NCBI RefSeq assembly: GCF_002929215.1
Contig: NZ_PJII01000001.1
Coordinates: forward strand, 558,001 to 622,000
DNA length: 64,000 nucleotides
Direction of reading: 5' to 3'
DNA from: Arthrobacter sp. ZGTC412
GTDB lineage: Bacteria; Actinomycetota; Actinomycetes; Actinomycetales; Micrococcaceae
Positions 57,322-64,000 of the stretch are shown piece after piece. The notes beneath the pieces are model-generated. The model did not search any database. It had not been told where the DNA came from and saw only the letters and a list, made by a program, of their open reading frames with translations. The translations under genes and the position numbers were made by a program. Position 1 is the stretch's first letter, and each line of letters opens with the position of its first letter.

Positions 57322-58756
57322 GGGCAAACTCCAAGTAGAGGGAACGGTACGCCTCAAGGAAGCGCTCCTGTGAGAACAACTCGACAGCGCGCTCCCGGAA
57401 CTCCGCACCGATCGCGGCGCGTTGCGCGGGGGTCTGCCGGAAAAGGGCGACGAGTGCGTCTGCTAACGCCTGCGGATTCTGCGGCTCAACGAGTAACTCG
57501 GGGCGGTTCAATGCCTCAGGTACGCCGCCGACTGCAGTCGCAACGACCGGACGGCCAGTGCACATCGCCTCTACCACGGTGTAGGGAAAGCCCTCGGACA
57601 CCGAGCAGAGCACCACAACATCCGACTCCTGATATGCCAGGACAGGGTCGTTTGTTGCCCCTTCGAACACAACGTTATCCTCAAGCTGCAGGGTTCCCAC
57701 GGCCAACCGGCAACGCTGGGCATATCGGCGGTCATCCTCAGGGCCGTAGATGCGCAGGAGCACGTCGGGGATCTCGCGGCGGACCAGGTGGAGGGCGGTG
57801 ATGAGCCCCAGGATGTCCTTGAGCGGTTCGATGCGACCGACGTAGGCAATCGTCGGCCTGTCCAGCTCTACATCTCGCGGAACGAACTCGTTAGGGTTGA
57901 CGCCATTATGGACCACCTGCAGGCGGGCGGGATCAGCGCCCAACTCATACTCCCAATTGGTGTTGTACGCACAGACCGGCAGGACGACGTCGGCATGCGT
58001 GTAGGCGCAACGGGCAATGGCTCGGTAGAGATTGCCCAGCAGCACCTTTCGTAGGAGTGGAGTGTCGTTTCGGACCAGATGAAGGACACGTTCCCGGACG
58101 TAGACCCCGTGCTCCGTCAGGAGCAGCGGGACGCCGCGGTGCAGCTTGGCGGCGAGTGCAGGCAGGGCGCAGAGCGCAGCACCAGACGTATGCGCTACGT
58201 CCACGTCCGGCAGAGGAACTGCCAGGGGCGTCAGGTAGCGATACAGGGAACGGGCGAAGTCGATGGCGTCGGCCATGGAGATGTCAGTGAGGAGCGGATG
58301 CTCGCTGAGCCGGGTGCGGACCAATTGCCAGCATCGGGGGTCACGCAATCCCTCATGCAGATCGTTGCTCTCGCAGTACTTGGCTATGTCAGCGATGGCT
58401 GCACCGAGGGCGTGAGGATCCCGGGTTGCGAGGAGGTGCCCGATCAACTCCTCGTATGCCGGCAGGAGCAGCTCGACCAGCGCCTTTTCCCGTGACTTTC
58501 CCCGCAGTGAGTCCCGTCGCCGGGTCTCGGGAGTCGGTTGGACATACTCTTCCACCTTCTCCGTTCCCCATAGCGGGATGGGCACGATGCGCGTGTTTTC
58601 CGGGACGCTGAAGGCACGCGTCACATCGGGGCCGCCAATGACCGCAGCGACCACAAACTCGTGCTCGGGCAGGCCATTGACCAGTTCATGTGCCCACGTC
58701 GACACTCCCCCTTGAAAGTAGGGGTAGGTGCCTTCGGTGGTCAGTAAAATTTTCAT
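57305..58756 (-). CDS. pelF: PelF-like glycosyltransferase (GT4, DUF3492)
   Basis: A 483-residue retaining glycosyltransferase. The N-terminal DUF3492 region opens ILLTTEGTYPYFQGGVSTW, the PelF hallmark, with HTSGAALCALPALAAKLHRGVPLLLTEHGVYVRER further on. The GT4 C-terminal half has VHNGVNPNEFVP, AYVGRIEPLKDI and the EX7E motif in CSVSEGFPYTVVEAMCTGRPVVAT. PelF polymerises the Pel backbone from UDP-sugars (GalNAc-rich in Pseudomonas) in the cytoplasm. It overlaps the TPR gene by 4 bp and the pelG-like gene by 17 bp, indicating tight coupling. Confidence 0.92.
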   Translation of the reverse strand: MKILLTTEGTYPYFQGGVSTWAHELVNGLPEHEFVVAAVIGGPDVTRAFSVPENTRIVPIPLWGTEKVEEYVQPTPETRRRDSLRGKSREKALVELLLPAYEELIGHLLATRDPHALGAAIADIAKYCESNDLHEGLRDPRCWQLVRTRLSEHPLLTDISMADAIDFARSLYRYLTPLAVPLPDVDVAHTSGAALCALPALAAKLHRGVPLLLTEHGVYVRERVLHLVRNDTPLLRKVLLGNLYRAIARCAYTHADVVLPVCAYNTNWEYELGADPARLQVVHNGVNPNEFVPRDVELDRPTIAYVGRIEPLKDILGLITALHLVRREIPDVLLRIYGPEDDRRYAQRCRLAVGTLQLEDNVVFEGATNDPVLAYQESDVVVLCSVSEGFPYTVVEAMCTGRPVVATAVGGVPEALNRPELLVEPQNPQALADALVALFRQTPAQRAAIGAEFRERAVELFSQERFLEAYRSLYLEFAHDYVA

Positions 58757-59316
58757 AACGGCGTCTTGACGCTCTCGTCAACAGAGCTGCTGGGGTCAGT
58801 CACCGTGCGGGCCTGCTCGATGCACCAGGCAGCCTGGTCCAACTGCTGCAGCTGGAGGAAGCACTTGGCGGCGGAGATCCACGCCTGGTGCGTGGCGTCC
58901 TGAGCGAGCCCGTTGCGCTCCGCTGCATCCGTATATGACGCCGCGGCCCGCTCAAGCAACTGGTCGCGCTGCGAGGCCATTCCCTGCAAGCGTGCCTCTT
59001 CTGCGGCCGTCCGGAACGCTATCGCCGCGCGTCCGTGGCTGCCTTGCCTGGAGCGTGCTTCTGCTTCCTCTACGAAGCAGGTGACAGCCCTCTCATGGTT
59101 TCCGGCACGGGCCGCCGCGCGGCCTTCATCCCATAGATCGGCTTCCCGGTTATCAATGAGGTCGCTCTGCTCCACCACTGCATAAGGCTGTGGGGCATGA
59201 GGTTCGCCTTTCCCGAAAAGGCGCCGACCAGGATGGCGGGGTTTGTCCGCAGAGGTAAATTCGGCGGCGGCTGTGTGGACGGTCCGGTCCTCGGTTCCCG
59301 TTGTAAGCTGTGTCAT
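58753..59316 (-). CDS. TPR-like helical protein of the exopolysaccharide operon
   Basis: A 187-residue protein with a polar N-terminus (1-55) and an all-helical C-terminal region (about 58-175) built of TPR-like pairs: LWDEGRAAARAGNHERAVTCFVEEA, GRAAIAFRTAAEEARLQG, AASYTDAAERNGLAQ and QAWISAAKCFLQLQQLDQAAWCIEQA. There is no membrane helix. It sits just before pelF, where some pel operons carry PelE (a membrane protein with TPRs), and might play the same scaffolding role without the anchor. It has an AGGGGAA Shine-Dalgarno, and its ATG overlaps the previous stop (ATGA). Confidence 0.72.
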   Translation of the reverse strand: MTQLTTGTEDRTVHTAAAEFTSADKPRHPGRRLFGKGEPHAPQPYAVVEQSDLIDNREADLWDEGRAAARAGNHERAVTCFVEEAEARSRQGSHGRAAIAFRTAAEEARLQGMASQRDQLLERAAASYTDAAERNGLAQDATHQAWISAAKCFLQLQQLDQAAWCIEQARTVTDPSSSVDESVKTPL

Positions 59317-59582
59317 TGCAATTCCCCTGTCTCGAGCAAGATGGTGTCATTGGCCATGGGGCGTCGCTTCCGCTTCAGGGGTCCAGTCATGTCGGCGTAG
59401 GCATTCCCTATGCAGGTGGAGGCTCCACTCACCGGTCCCCTCGGAGCCGCGGCCCGGCTACGAGGTCGCGAATAACAGATCAGTGAGATGGGTACGCCGC
59501 CCTTTGCACGAGGCATCGGACGGACGTTGTCGGCGACTGCAAGTGTCTCTTTCGGGTGTCCGATAGTAGCGAGGGGTTTCAT
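59313..59582 (-). CDS. Small basic protein opening the exopolysaccharide operon
   Basis: An 89-residue frame starting MKPLATIGHPKETLAVADNV at 59582, rich in Arg/Lys/Pro (PRSRAAAPRGP, PLKRKRRPM). No family recognised. Two features argue that it is translated: a near-perfect Shine-Dalgarno (CGGAGGAG) eight bases before the ATG, and an ATGA stop/start overlap with the TPR gene. No signal peptide or membrane helix. It could be a leader, a regulator or a small subunit; its codon pattern is not strong enough for certainty. Confidence 0.5.
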   Translation of the reverse strand: MKPLATIGHPKETLAVADNVRPMPRAKGGVPISLICYSRPRSRAAAPRGPVSGASTCIGNAYADMTGPLKRKRRPMANDTILLETGELQ

Positions 59583-59815
59583 AACGAATCTCCTCCGAGT
59601 TAGCGTTCCAGGAGCCGCTGCATAGCCCGCCGGTGTGTCTAAACTACGAGGCGTTTCGAGGCCGAACACGAGTACCCGGTACTTCAAAAACATTCGTAGG
59701 GATACTTGCAGAGCGCTTCCCGTGGACCGGGGTGTTTAGGTGTTCTCCCATGATGACTCGGGGGGAATTAGGTAGTTTTGCCGCTACATTAGGGGGATGG
59801 GTAGCAGCCCTAACC
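59583..59815 (-). promoter_or_regulatory. Upstream region of the exopolysaccharide operon
   Basis: About 230 bp without a supportable gene, between the operon start and the gabT terminator. It is AT-richer than its surroundings. GTAC-CCG-GTAC (near 59670) is a small palindrome, and TAGTTT on the minus strand near 59644 could be a -10 element. No known riboswitch or c-di-GMP element was recognised. Confidence 0.3.
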
Positions 59816-59832
59816 GAGGACGGCACCCAACA

Positions 59833-59875
59833 AAAAAGGCAACACCCCGGCATTGTGCCGGGATGCTGCCTTTTT
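59833..59875 (-). terminator. Rho-independent terminator after gabT
   Basis: AAAAAGGCA.CA.CCCCGGCA / TGCCGGGATGCTGCCTTTTT stem of about 20 bp with a 3-nt loop and flanking A and T runs, so it can work on either strand. Confidence 0.85.
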
Positions 59876-59903
59876 GCGATTCAGCTGGGACTTACTCCCT
59901 GCG

Positions 59904-61274
59904 TTACGCGTTGGCCTTAATGGCGGCGGCCAGGACGTCCAGGCCGTCGTTGAGCAGTTCATCGGTGATGACCAGCGGCGGCAGCAGGCGGATCACGTTG
60001 CCGTAGGTGCCGCAGGTGAGGATGATGACGCCTTCCTTGAGGCAGGCGGCGGCCACAGACTTTGTCAGTTCCGGGTTCGGCTCCTTGGAGCCAGCCTGGA
60101 CCAGTTCGATGGCCAGCATGGCGCCACGGCCGCGGACGTCGCCGATCACGGCAGAGCCGGCGCCGGCCAGTTCGGATTGCAGTTCATGCAGCCGGGTGGT
60201 GGCCACCGCTTCGATGTGGCGGGCGCGGCCTGCGAGGCCGTATTCCTCCATTGAGCCGATGGATGCCAGCGCGGCCGCGCAGGCTACGGGGTTGCCGCCG
60301 TATGTGCCGCCCAGGCCGCCCGGGTGGACGGCGTCGAGCAGGTCTGCCCGGCCGGTGATGGCGGACAGCGGCATGCCGCCGGCGATCCCCTTGGCCAGGG
60401 TCATGATGTCCGGGATGACGCCTTCGTGGTTGACGGCGAACCATTCACCGGTACGGCAGAAACCGGACTGGACCTCATCGGCGATGAAGACGATGCCCTT
60501 CTCCTTGGCCCATTCGGCCAGTGCGGGGAGGAAGCCCTCGGCCGGGACGATGAAGCCGCCTTCGCCCTGGATGGGCTCGATGATGATCGCGGCGACCTGG
60601 TCGCCGCCGATCTGCTTTTCGATCATGGTGATGGCGCGCTTGGCCGCCTCGGCACCGGTGATCTCCGGGTTTTCCTCGCGGTACGGGTAGCTCATGGGCA
60701 TGCGGTAGACCTCGGGCGCGAACGGACCGAAGTTGGTCTTGTACGGCATGGCCTTGGCGGTCAGCGCCATGGTGAGGTTGGTGCGGCCGTGGTAGGCGTG
60801 GTCGAAAGCCACGACGGCGTCACGCCCGGTGGCCAGGCGGGCCACCTTGACGGCGTTCTCAACTGCCTCGGCGCCGGAGTTGAAAAGGACTGTGCGCTTT
60901 TCGTGGTCGCCCGGGGTGAGGCGGTTCAGCTGCTCGGCCACGGCGACGTAGCCTTCGTACGGGGTGACCATGAAGCAGGTGTGGGTGAAGTGCTCCACTG
61001 CCTCCTTCACGGCGCCTACGACGGCGGGATCAGAGGCCCCGACGCTGGTCACGGCGATGCCTGACCCCAGGTCAATGAAGGAGTTGCCGTCGACGTCGTG
61101 GATGATGCCGCCGTCGGCGTCTGCAACGTAGACGGGGACGCCGGAGGCGACGCCCGCGGCGACCACGGCTTTGCGCCGCTCGGCCAGGGCCAGCGACTTG
61201 GGGCCCGGAAAGTCGGCCTGGATGCGCCGCTTCTGCTCCAGGCGGAAGGTGATGTCTGATGCGGTGGCAGTCAT
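59904..61274 (-). CDS. gabT: 4-aminobutyrate (or 5-aminovalerate) aminotransferase
   Basis: A 456-residue class III PLP aminotransferase moving the amino group of GABA to 2-oxoglutarate, giving succinate semialdehyde. Seen: DLGSGIAVTSVGASDPAVV, FNSGAEAVENAVKVAR, AFDHAYHGRTNL, EPIQGEGGFIVP, FIADEVQSGFCRTG and the PLP lysine in TLAKGIAGGMPLSAI. The ATG at 61274 follows AGAAAGG. It lies downstream of an aminobutyraldehyde dehydrogenase, giving a route from putrescine through aminobutyraldehyde and GABA. Confidence 0.93.
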   Translation of the reverse strand: MTATASDITFRLEQKRRIQADFPGPKSLALAERRKAVVAAGVASGVPVYVADADGGIIHDVDGNSFIDLGSGIAVTSVGASDPAVVGAVKEAVEHFTHTCFMVTPYEGYVAVAEQLNRLTPGDHEKRTVLFNSGAEAVENAVKVARLATGRDAVVAFDHAYHGRTNLTMALTAKAMPYKTNFGPFAPEVYRMPMSYPYREENPEITGAEAAKRAITMIEKQIGGDQVAAIIIEPIQGEGGFIVPAEGFLPALAEWAKEKGIVFIADEVQSGFCRTGEWFAVNHEGVIPDIMTLAKGIAGGMPLSAITGRADLLDAVHPGGLGGTYGGNPVACAAALASIGSMEEYGLAGRARHIEAVATTRLHELQSELAGAGSAVIGDVRGRGAMLAIELVQAGSKEPNPELTKSVAAACLKEGVIILTCGTYGNVIRLLPPLVITDELLNDGLDVLAAAIKANA

Positions 61275-61310
61275 GGGAAAGCCTTTCTTGCTTATTGGGC
61301 CCACACCGGC

Positions 61311-61400
61311 AGGGTTCCCTGGCCGAAGCGGAGCGAGGTGAGGGGGCCGGTGGGGAGGGTTCCCTGGCCGAAGCGGAGCGAGGTGAGGGGGCCAGTGGGG
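61311..61400. repeat. 45-bp tandem duplication between gabT and the aldehyde dehydrogenase gene
   Basis: Two copies of a 45-bp unit (61311-61355, 61356-61400) differing at one base (G/A near the end). Each contains TTCCCTGGCCGAAGCGGAGC and a purine-rich GAGGTGAGGGGG stretch. It fills most of the 127-bp spacer. It may be an intergenic repeat characteristic of the genus or a recent slippage product. Confidence 0.8.
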
Positions 61401-61401
61401 A

Positions 61402-62841
61402 TTACGAGTCGAGTGCGGACATCACGTGCTTGATGCGCGTGTAGTCCTCAACGCCGTACATGGAGAGGTCCTTGCCGTAGCCGGACTGCTTGAAGCCGCC
61501 ATGGGGCATTTCGGCGGTGAGCAGGATATGGGTGTTGATCCAGACGGCGCCGAAGTCCAGGTCCCGGCTCAGGCGCATGGCGGTGCCGTGGTTGGTGGTC
61601 CAAACGCTGGAGGCCAGGGCGTAGTCCACATCGTTGGCCAGTTCCACGGCTTCCTCCTCCGTGCTGAACTTCTGCACGGTGATGACGGGGCCGAACGTTT
61701 CCTGCTGGACGATGTTGTCCGACTGCTTTGCGCCGGTGACGATGGTGGGCTCGAAGAAGAAGCCCTTCTCCCCCGCCCGGTGTCCGCCGGTTTCGATCCG
61801 GCAGTGCGCGGGGAGGTTCTCCACCACCGAGGTGACCTGGTTGAAGTGGTTGACGTTGTTCAGCGGGCCGAAGTAGTTGTCTTCGTCGTTCTGGGAACCG
61901 GTGTGCAGGGTCCTGGTGTGCTCCACCATGGCGGCCACTACGTCGTCATGCACGGAATCCTCCACCAGCACGCGGGTGATGGCGGTGCAGTCCTGCCCGG
62001 CGTTGAAGAAAGCGAACTCGGCGATCGCCGCGGCGCTCTTCTTGATGTCCGCGTCCTTGAAGACGATGGCCGGGGCCTTGCCGCCGAGCTCCAGGTGGGC
62101 CCGCTTGAGGCCCTTGGCAGCACCGGAGGCGACGGCGATGCCGGCGCGGACCGAACCGGTGATGGACACCAGGCCCGGGACCTTGTGGTCCACCATCATG
62201 GCGCCGGTCTTGCCGGTGCCCAGCACCACGTTGAGCACACCTGCCGGCAGGATGTCCCCGGCGAGGCGGGCCAGGACCAGGGTGGATTCGGGCGTGGTGT
62301 CCGAGGGCTTCAGCACCACGGTGTTGCCGGCTGCGAGCGCGGGGCCGATTTTCCAGATGGCCATCAGGAACGGGTAGTTCCAGGGGGCCACCTGGGCCAC
62401 TACGCCGATGGGTTCGCGGCGCACGTAGGAGGTGTGGCCTTCGAAGTATTCGCCGGCGGACTTGCCTTCAAGGATGCGCGCGGCTCCGGCAAAGAAGCGC
62501 AACTGGTCCGCGCCGGCGGCAATTTCCTCCGAGGCAATCAGCGAACGCACCTGGCCGGTATTGCGGTGCTGCGCCTCCACCAATTCGTCGCTGTTGGCTT
62601 CGACGGCGTCTGCGAGCTTCAGCAGCATCAACTGCCGCTGCCCGGGCGTGACGTGCTTCCAGGTCTTGAAGGCCTCCTTGGCGGAAGCCATGGCTGCATC
62701 AACGTCTTGCTGGACGGAGATGGGCGAGTGCGCCACAACGTCACCGTTGGTGGGGTTGACGATGTCCAGCATGCCGGTGCCGGCAGGCGTAACGAACGTC
62801 CCGTTGATGAAGTTCTGCAAGGTTTGGACCACGGTGTGCAA
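61402..62841 (-). CDS. Gamma-aminobutyraldehyde dehydrogenase (PatD-like)
   Basis: A 479-residue NAD+ aldehyde dehydrogenase, most like 4-aminobutyraldehyde dehydrogenase. Motifs: NFINGTFVTPAG, VAPWNYPFLMAIWKIGPALAAGN, SITGSVRAGIAVAS, general base in LELGGKAPAIVF, catalytic Cys in FFNAGQDCTAITRV, and a C-terminal GYGKDLSMYGVEDYT. The start is TTG at 62841; an in-frame GTG six bases further on, with better spacing to AGGAAAGAGG, is equally possible. Operon with gabT, divergent from the PucR-type gene. Confidence 0.9.
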   Translation of the reverse strand: MHTVVQTLQNFINGTFVTPAGTGMLDIVNPTNGDVVAHSPISVQQDVDAAMASAKEAFKTWKHVTPGQRQLMLLKLADAVEANSDELVEAQHRNTGQVRSLIASEEIAAGADQLRFFAGAARILEGKSAGEYFEGHTSYVRREPIGVVAQVAPWNYPFLMAIWKIGPALAAGNTVVLKPSDTTPESTLVLARLAGDILPAGVLNVVLGTGKTGAMMVDHKVPGLVSITGSVRAGIAVASGAAKGLKRAHLELGGKAPAIVFKDADIKKSAAAIAEFAFFNAGQDCTAITRVLVEDSVHDDVVAAMVEHTRTLHTGSQNDEDNYFGPLNNVNHFNQVTSVVENLPAHCRIETGGHRAGEKGFFFEPTIVTGAKQSDNIVQQETFGPVITVQKFSTEEEAVELANDVDYALASSVWTTNHGTAMRLSRDLDFGAVWINTHILLTAEMPHGGFKQSGYGKDLSMYGVEDYTRIKHVMSALDS

Positions 62842-62976
62842 CCTCTTTCCTGGGGGCCATCGGCGGCAAGGCGGATGGATTTGACTGACTTGAGCCTATG
62901 CCAGCACCCCTGTGCCGTGAATAGCCACCTGCACACCCTTTCCGCTGCTTGTTAGTGCGGTTGCCTAGCGCCCCTT

Positions 62977-62982
62977 TATCCT
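62977..62982 (+). promoter_or_regulatory. -10 box (TATCCT) of the PucR-type gene
   Basis: TATCCT, six bases, ATG at 62989; no Shine-Dalgarno. Confidence 0.45.
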
Positions 62983-62988
62983 TGGTTC

Positions 62989-64000
62989 ATGGCCATTTCC
63001 CTCGCTGCCCTTCTGGGTGTCAAATCCCTGAACCTGTCCAAGGCAGGGGTTGCCGAGACCACCTGGCACCAGGACATCAACTGGGTGGCAGTAACCGAGC
63101 TGGAGGACCCGCAGCGGTTCATCAACGGTGGCGAACTGATCCTCACCACCGGCCTGCGCCTGAAGTCGGCCCCGGAGCAGCGGCGGTTCGTCCGGCAGGT
63201 GCAGCGAGCCGGTGCCGTGGGCATAGGTTTCGGTGTGGGGCTTTCGCATGAGGCCGTGCCGCCTGCCCTGCTCGCTGAGGCGAACCGCTGGGGCCTGCCC
63301 GTGGTGGAGGTCCCCTACGCGACGCCGTTCATCGCCATCGGCAAGCTGGTGGCGGACGCCCAGTCAGCGGACCACTACGCCAAACTCGAGCGCCTGATCG
63401 CCGGGCACCAGGTGCTGGCGCGCGCACTGCTCACGGGAGGCGGCCTGGCAGAGCTCCTCAAACATTTGGGCGGCATGCTCCGGGCGGACATTGCCCTCAC
63501 CCAGTTCACCGCCCAGCTGTACAACAGCAGCAAGGACACCCCGCAGGCGGACACCTGGGCCTCGTACCCCATCCCCACCGGCCGGCGCGACGCCTGCACG
63601 CTGTGGGTTCGCAAGCCCTTCGAGGACTCGGGCATCATCGGCTACGCCCAGAACCTGATCAGCGTTGAACTCAACAACATGGTCAAGCAGCGCCAGTCCG
63701 AGCGTGCCCTGTGCGGGCAGGTGCTGGAGGACGTGATCCACGGGGCGCTGGAAACCAGTGAGGCCCAGCGCCGCCTGGCCGGAGTCGGCGTGAACAGCAC
63801 CCGCAAGAATGTGGTCCTGCTGGCCGTCTCCGCTGCGCACCACAAAGCCCTGGTGAGCACCTCGGTGCCGCGGGAGCTGGAGGACGCGGTGGCCGCCGTC
63901 GTCGGCAAGGATTTGATGCTGGTGATGAACGATGACGGCGGCGCGGCGCCGGCACTCGCGCGGAAGCTGAGTGACCACCTGGCTGAGGCGGGCATCCACG
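62989..64000 (+). CDS. PucR-family transcriptional regulator (partial, cut by window end)
   Basis: An open frame from ATG 62989 to the window end (337 codons, no stop). The N-terminal part is the PucR purine-catabolism-type sensory domain: MAISLAALLGVKSLNLSKAG, INWVAVTELEDPQRFI, GGELILTTGLRL, VGIGFGVGLSHEAVP and WGLPVVEVPYATPFIAI. The middle resembles the GGDEF-like CdaR region. The HTH_30 DNA-binding end must lie beyond the window. Divergence from the aminobutyraldehyde dehydrogenase-gabT operon suggests that it activates GABA/putrescine catabolism. Confidence 0.9.
   Translation, partial: MAISLAALLGVKSLNLSKAGVAETTWHQDINWVAVTELEDPQRFINGGELILTTGLRLKSAPEQRRFVRQVQRAGAVGIGFGVGLSHEAVPPALLAEANRWGLPVVEVPYATPFIAIGKLVADAQSADHYAKLERLIAGHQVLARALLTGGGLAELLKHLGGMLRADIALTQFTAQLYNSSKDTPQADTWASYPIPTGRRDACTLWVRKPFEDSGIIGYAQNLISVELNNMVKQRQSERALCGQVLEDVIHGALETSEAQRRLAGVGVNSTRKNVVLLAVSAAHHKALVSTSVPRELEDAVAAVVGKDLMLVMNDDGGAAPALARKLSDHLAEAGIH

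Noticed and set aside
59644-59853. A minus-strand frame upstream of the exopolysaccharide operon
   Set aside because: It runs through the gabT terminator hairpin and has no ribosome-binding site.
61426-62955. A 509-codon plus-strand frame antisense to the aminobutyraldehyde dehydrogenase, and a similar one at 45217-46605
   Set aside because: Both mirror well-supported dehydrogenases; no motif or start signal of their own.
1-64000. Prophage, insertion sequence, integron or plasmid features
   Set aside because: No transposase, integrase, terminal inverted repeats with target duplications or phage structural genes were seen.

Overview
The window is high-GC DNA with the gene content and expression signals of a Gram-positive actinobacterium, most likely Arthrobacter or Pseudarthrobacter (Micrococcaceae). 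The supporting signs are a HadA/HadB-like MaoC pair beside murB, an FprA-type ferredoxin reductase, many GTG/TTG starts, and about twenty genes whose start codon lies only 6-7 nt downstream of a TAnnnT -10 box (leaderless transcripts). It is chromosomal: I see no phage, integron, insertion sequence, CRISPR array or rRNA. Three tRNAs (Met-CAT, Thr-GGT, Tyr-GTA) are present.

Layout. 1-7.6 kb: small membrane proteins, asd (lysine/threonine/methionine precursor), a winged-helix protein, murB, the MaoC pair, DUF2797 and a CitE-like lyase. 7.7-14.3 kb: aldo/keto reductase, GH13 alpha-glucosidase divergent from a ROK regulator, two small oxidoreductases, a second YidC-type insertase with an unknown partner, and tRNA-Met/Thr. 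14.8-22.5 kb: a DEAD-box helicase with a 406-bp leader, a MOSC protein, a YgiB-YgiC-permease operon and an SDR. 22.5-27.6 kb: HxlR-MFS operon with a clear operator, then cystathionine beta-synthase and metB. 27.7-36.7 kb: AlkA-like glycosylase, an ABC exporter whose ATPase is frameshifted, acyl-CoA ligase, thioredoxin, thioesterase, K+ channel, a LysM protein and a CBS protein. 36.8-42.8 kb: tRNA-Tyr, yajQ, a nested palindrome, a decayed MFS gene and a Fur-catalase operon. 42.9-52.9 kb: amino-acid permease, DUF779-aldehyde dehydrogenase-GAF regulator, galE, fprA, topoisomerase IB and rarD. 59.9-64 kb: GABA/putrescine catabolism (gabT, aldehyde dehydrogenase) divergent from a PucR-type regulator cut by the window end.

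The most interesting region is 52978-59582 on the minus strand: seven overlapping genes in one translationally coupled operon. It encodes a small basic protein (short ORF behind a perfect Shine-Dalgarno), a TPR-like protein, a PelF-type glycosyltransferase, a PelG-type polytopic transporter with an extra N-terminal domain, a secreted beta-rich protein, a GH114-like hydrolase and a Spherulin-4 (GH135/Sph3-like) lipoprotein. I read it as a Pel-like, probably galactosamine-containing, exopolysaccharide locus. It lacks a recognisable PelD c-di-GMP receptor and a deacetylase domain, and it carries counterparts of the two hydrolase families linked to fungal galactosaminogalactan. galE, 4 kb away, could help supply the UDP-galacto-sugar.

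Other notable features are the leaderless promoter set, a pair of related 3'-end hairpins (7653 and 21695), a perfect 23-bp operator at the hxlR promoter, and two broken transport genes.
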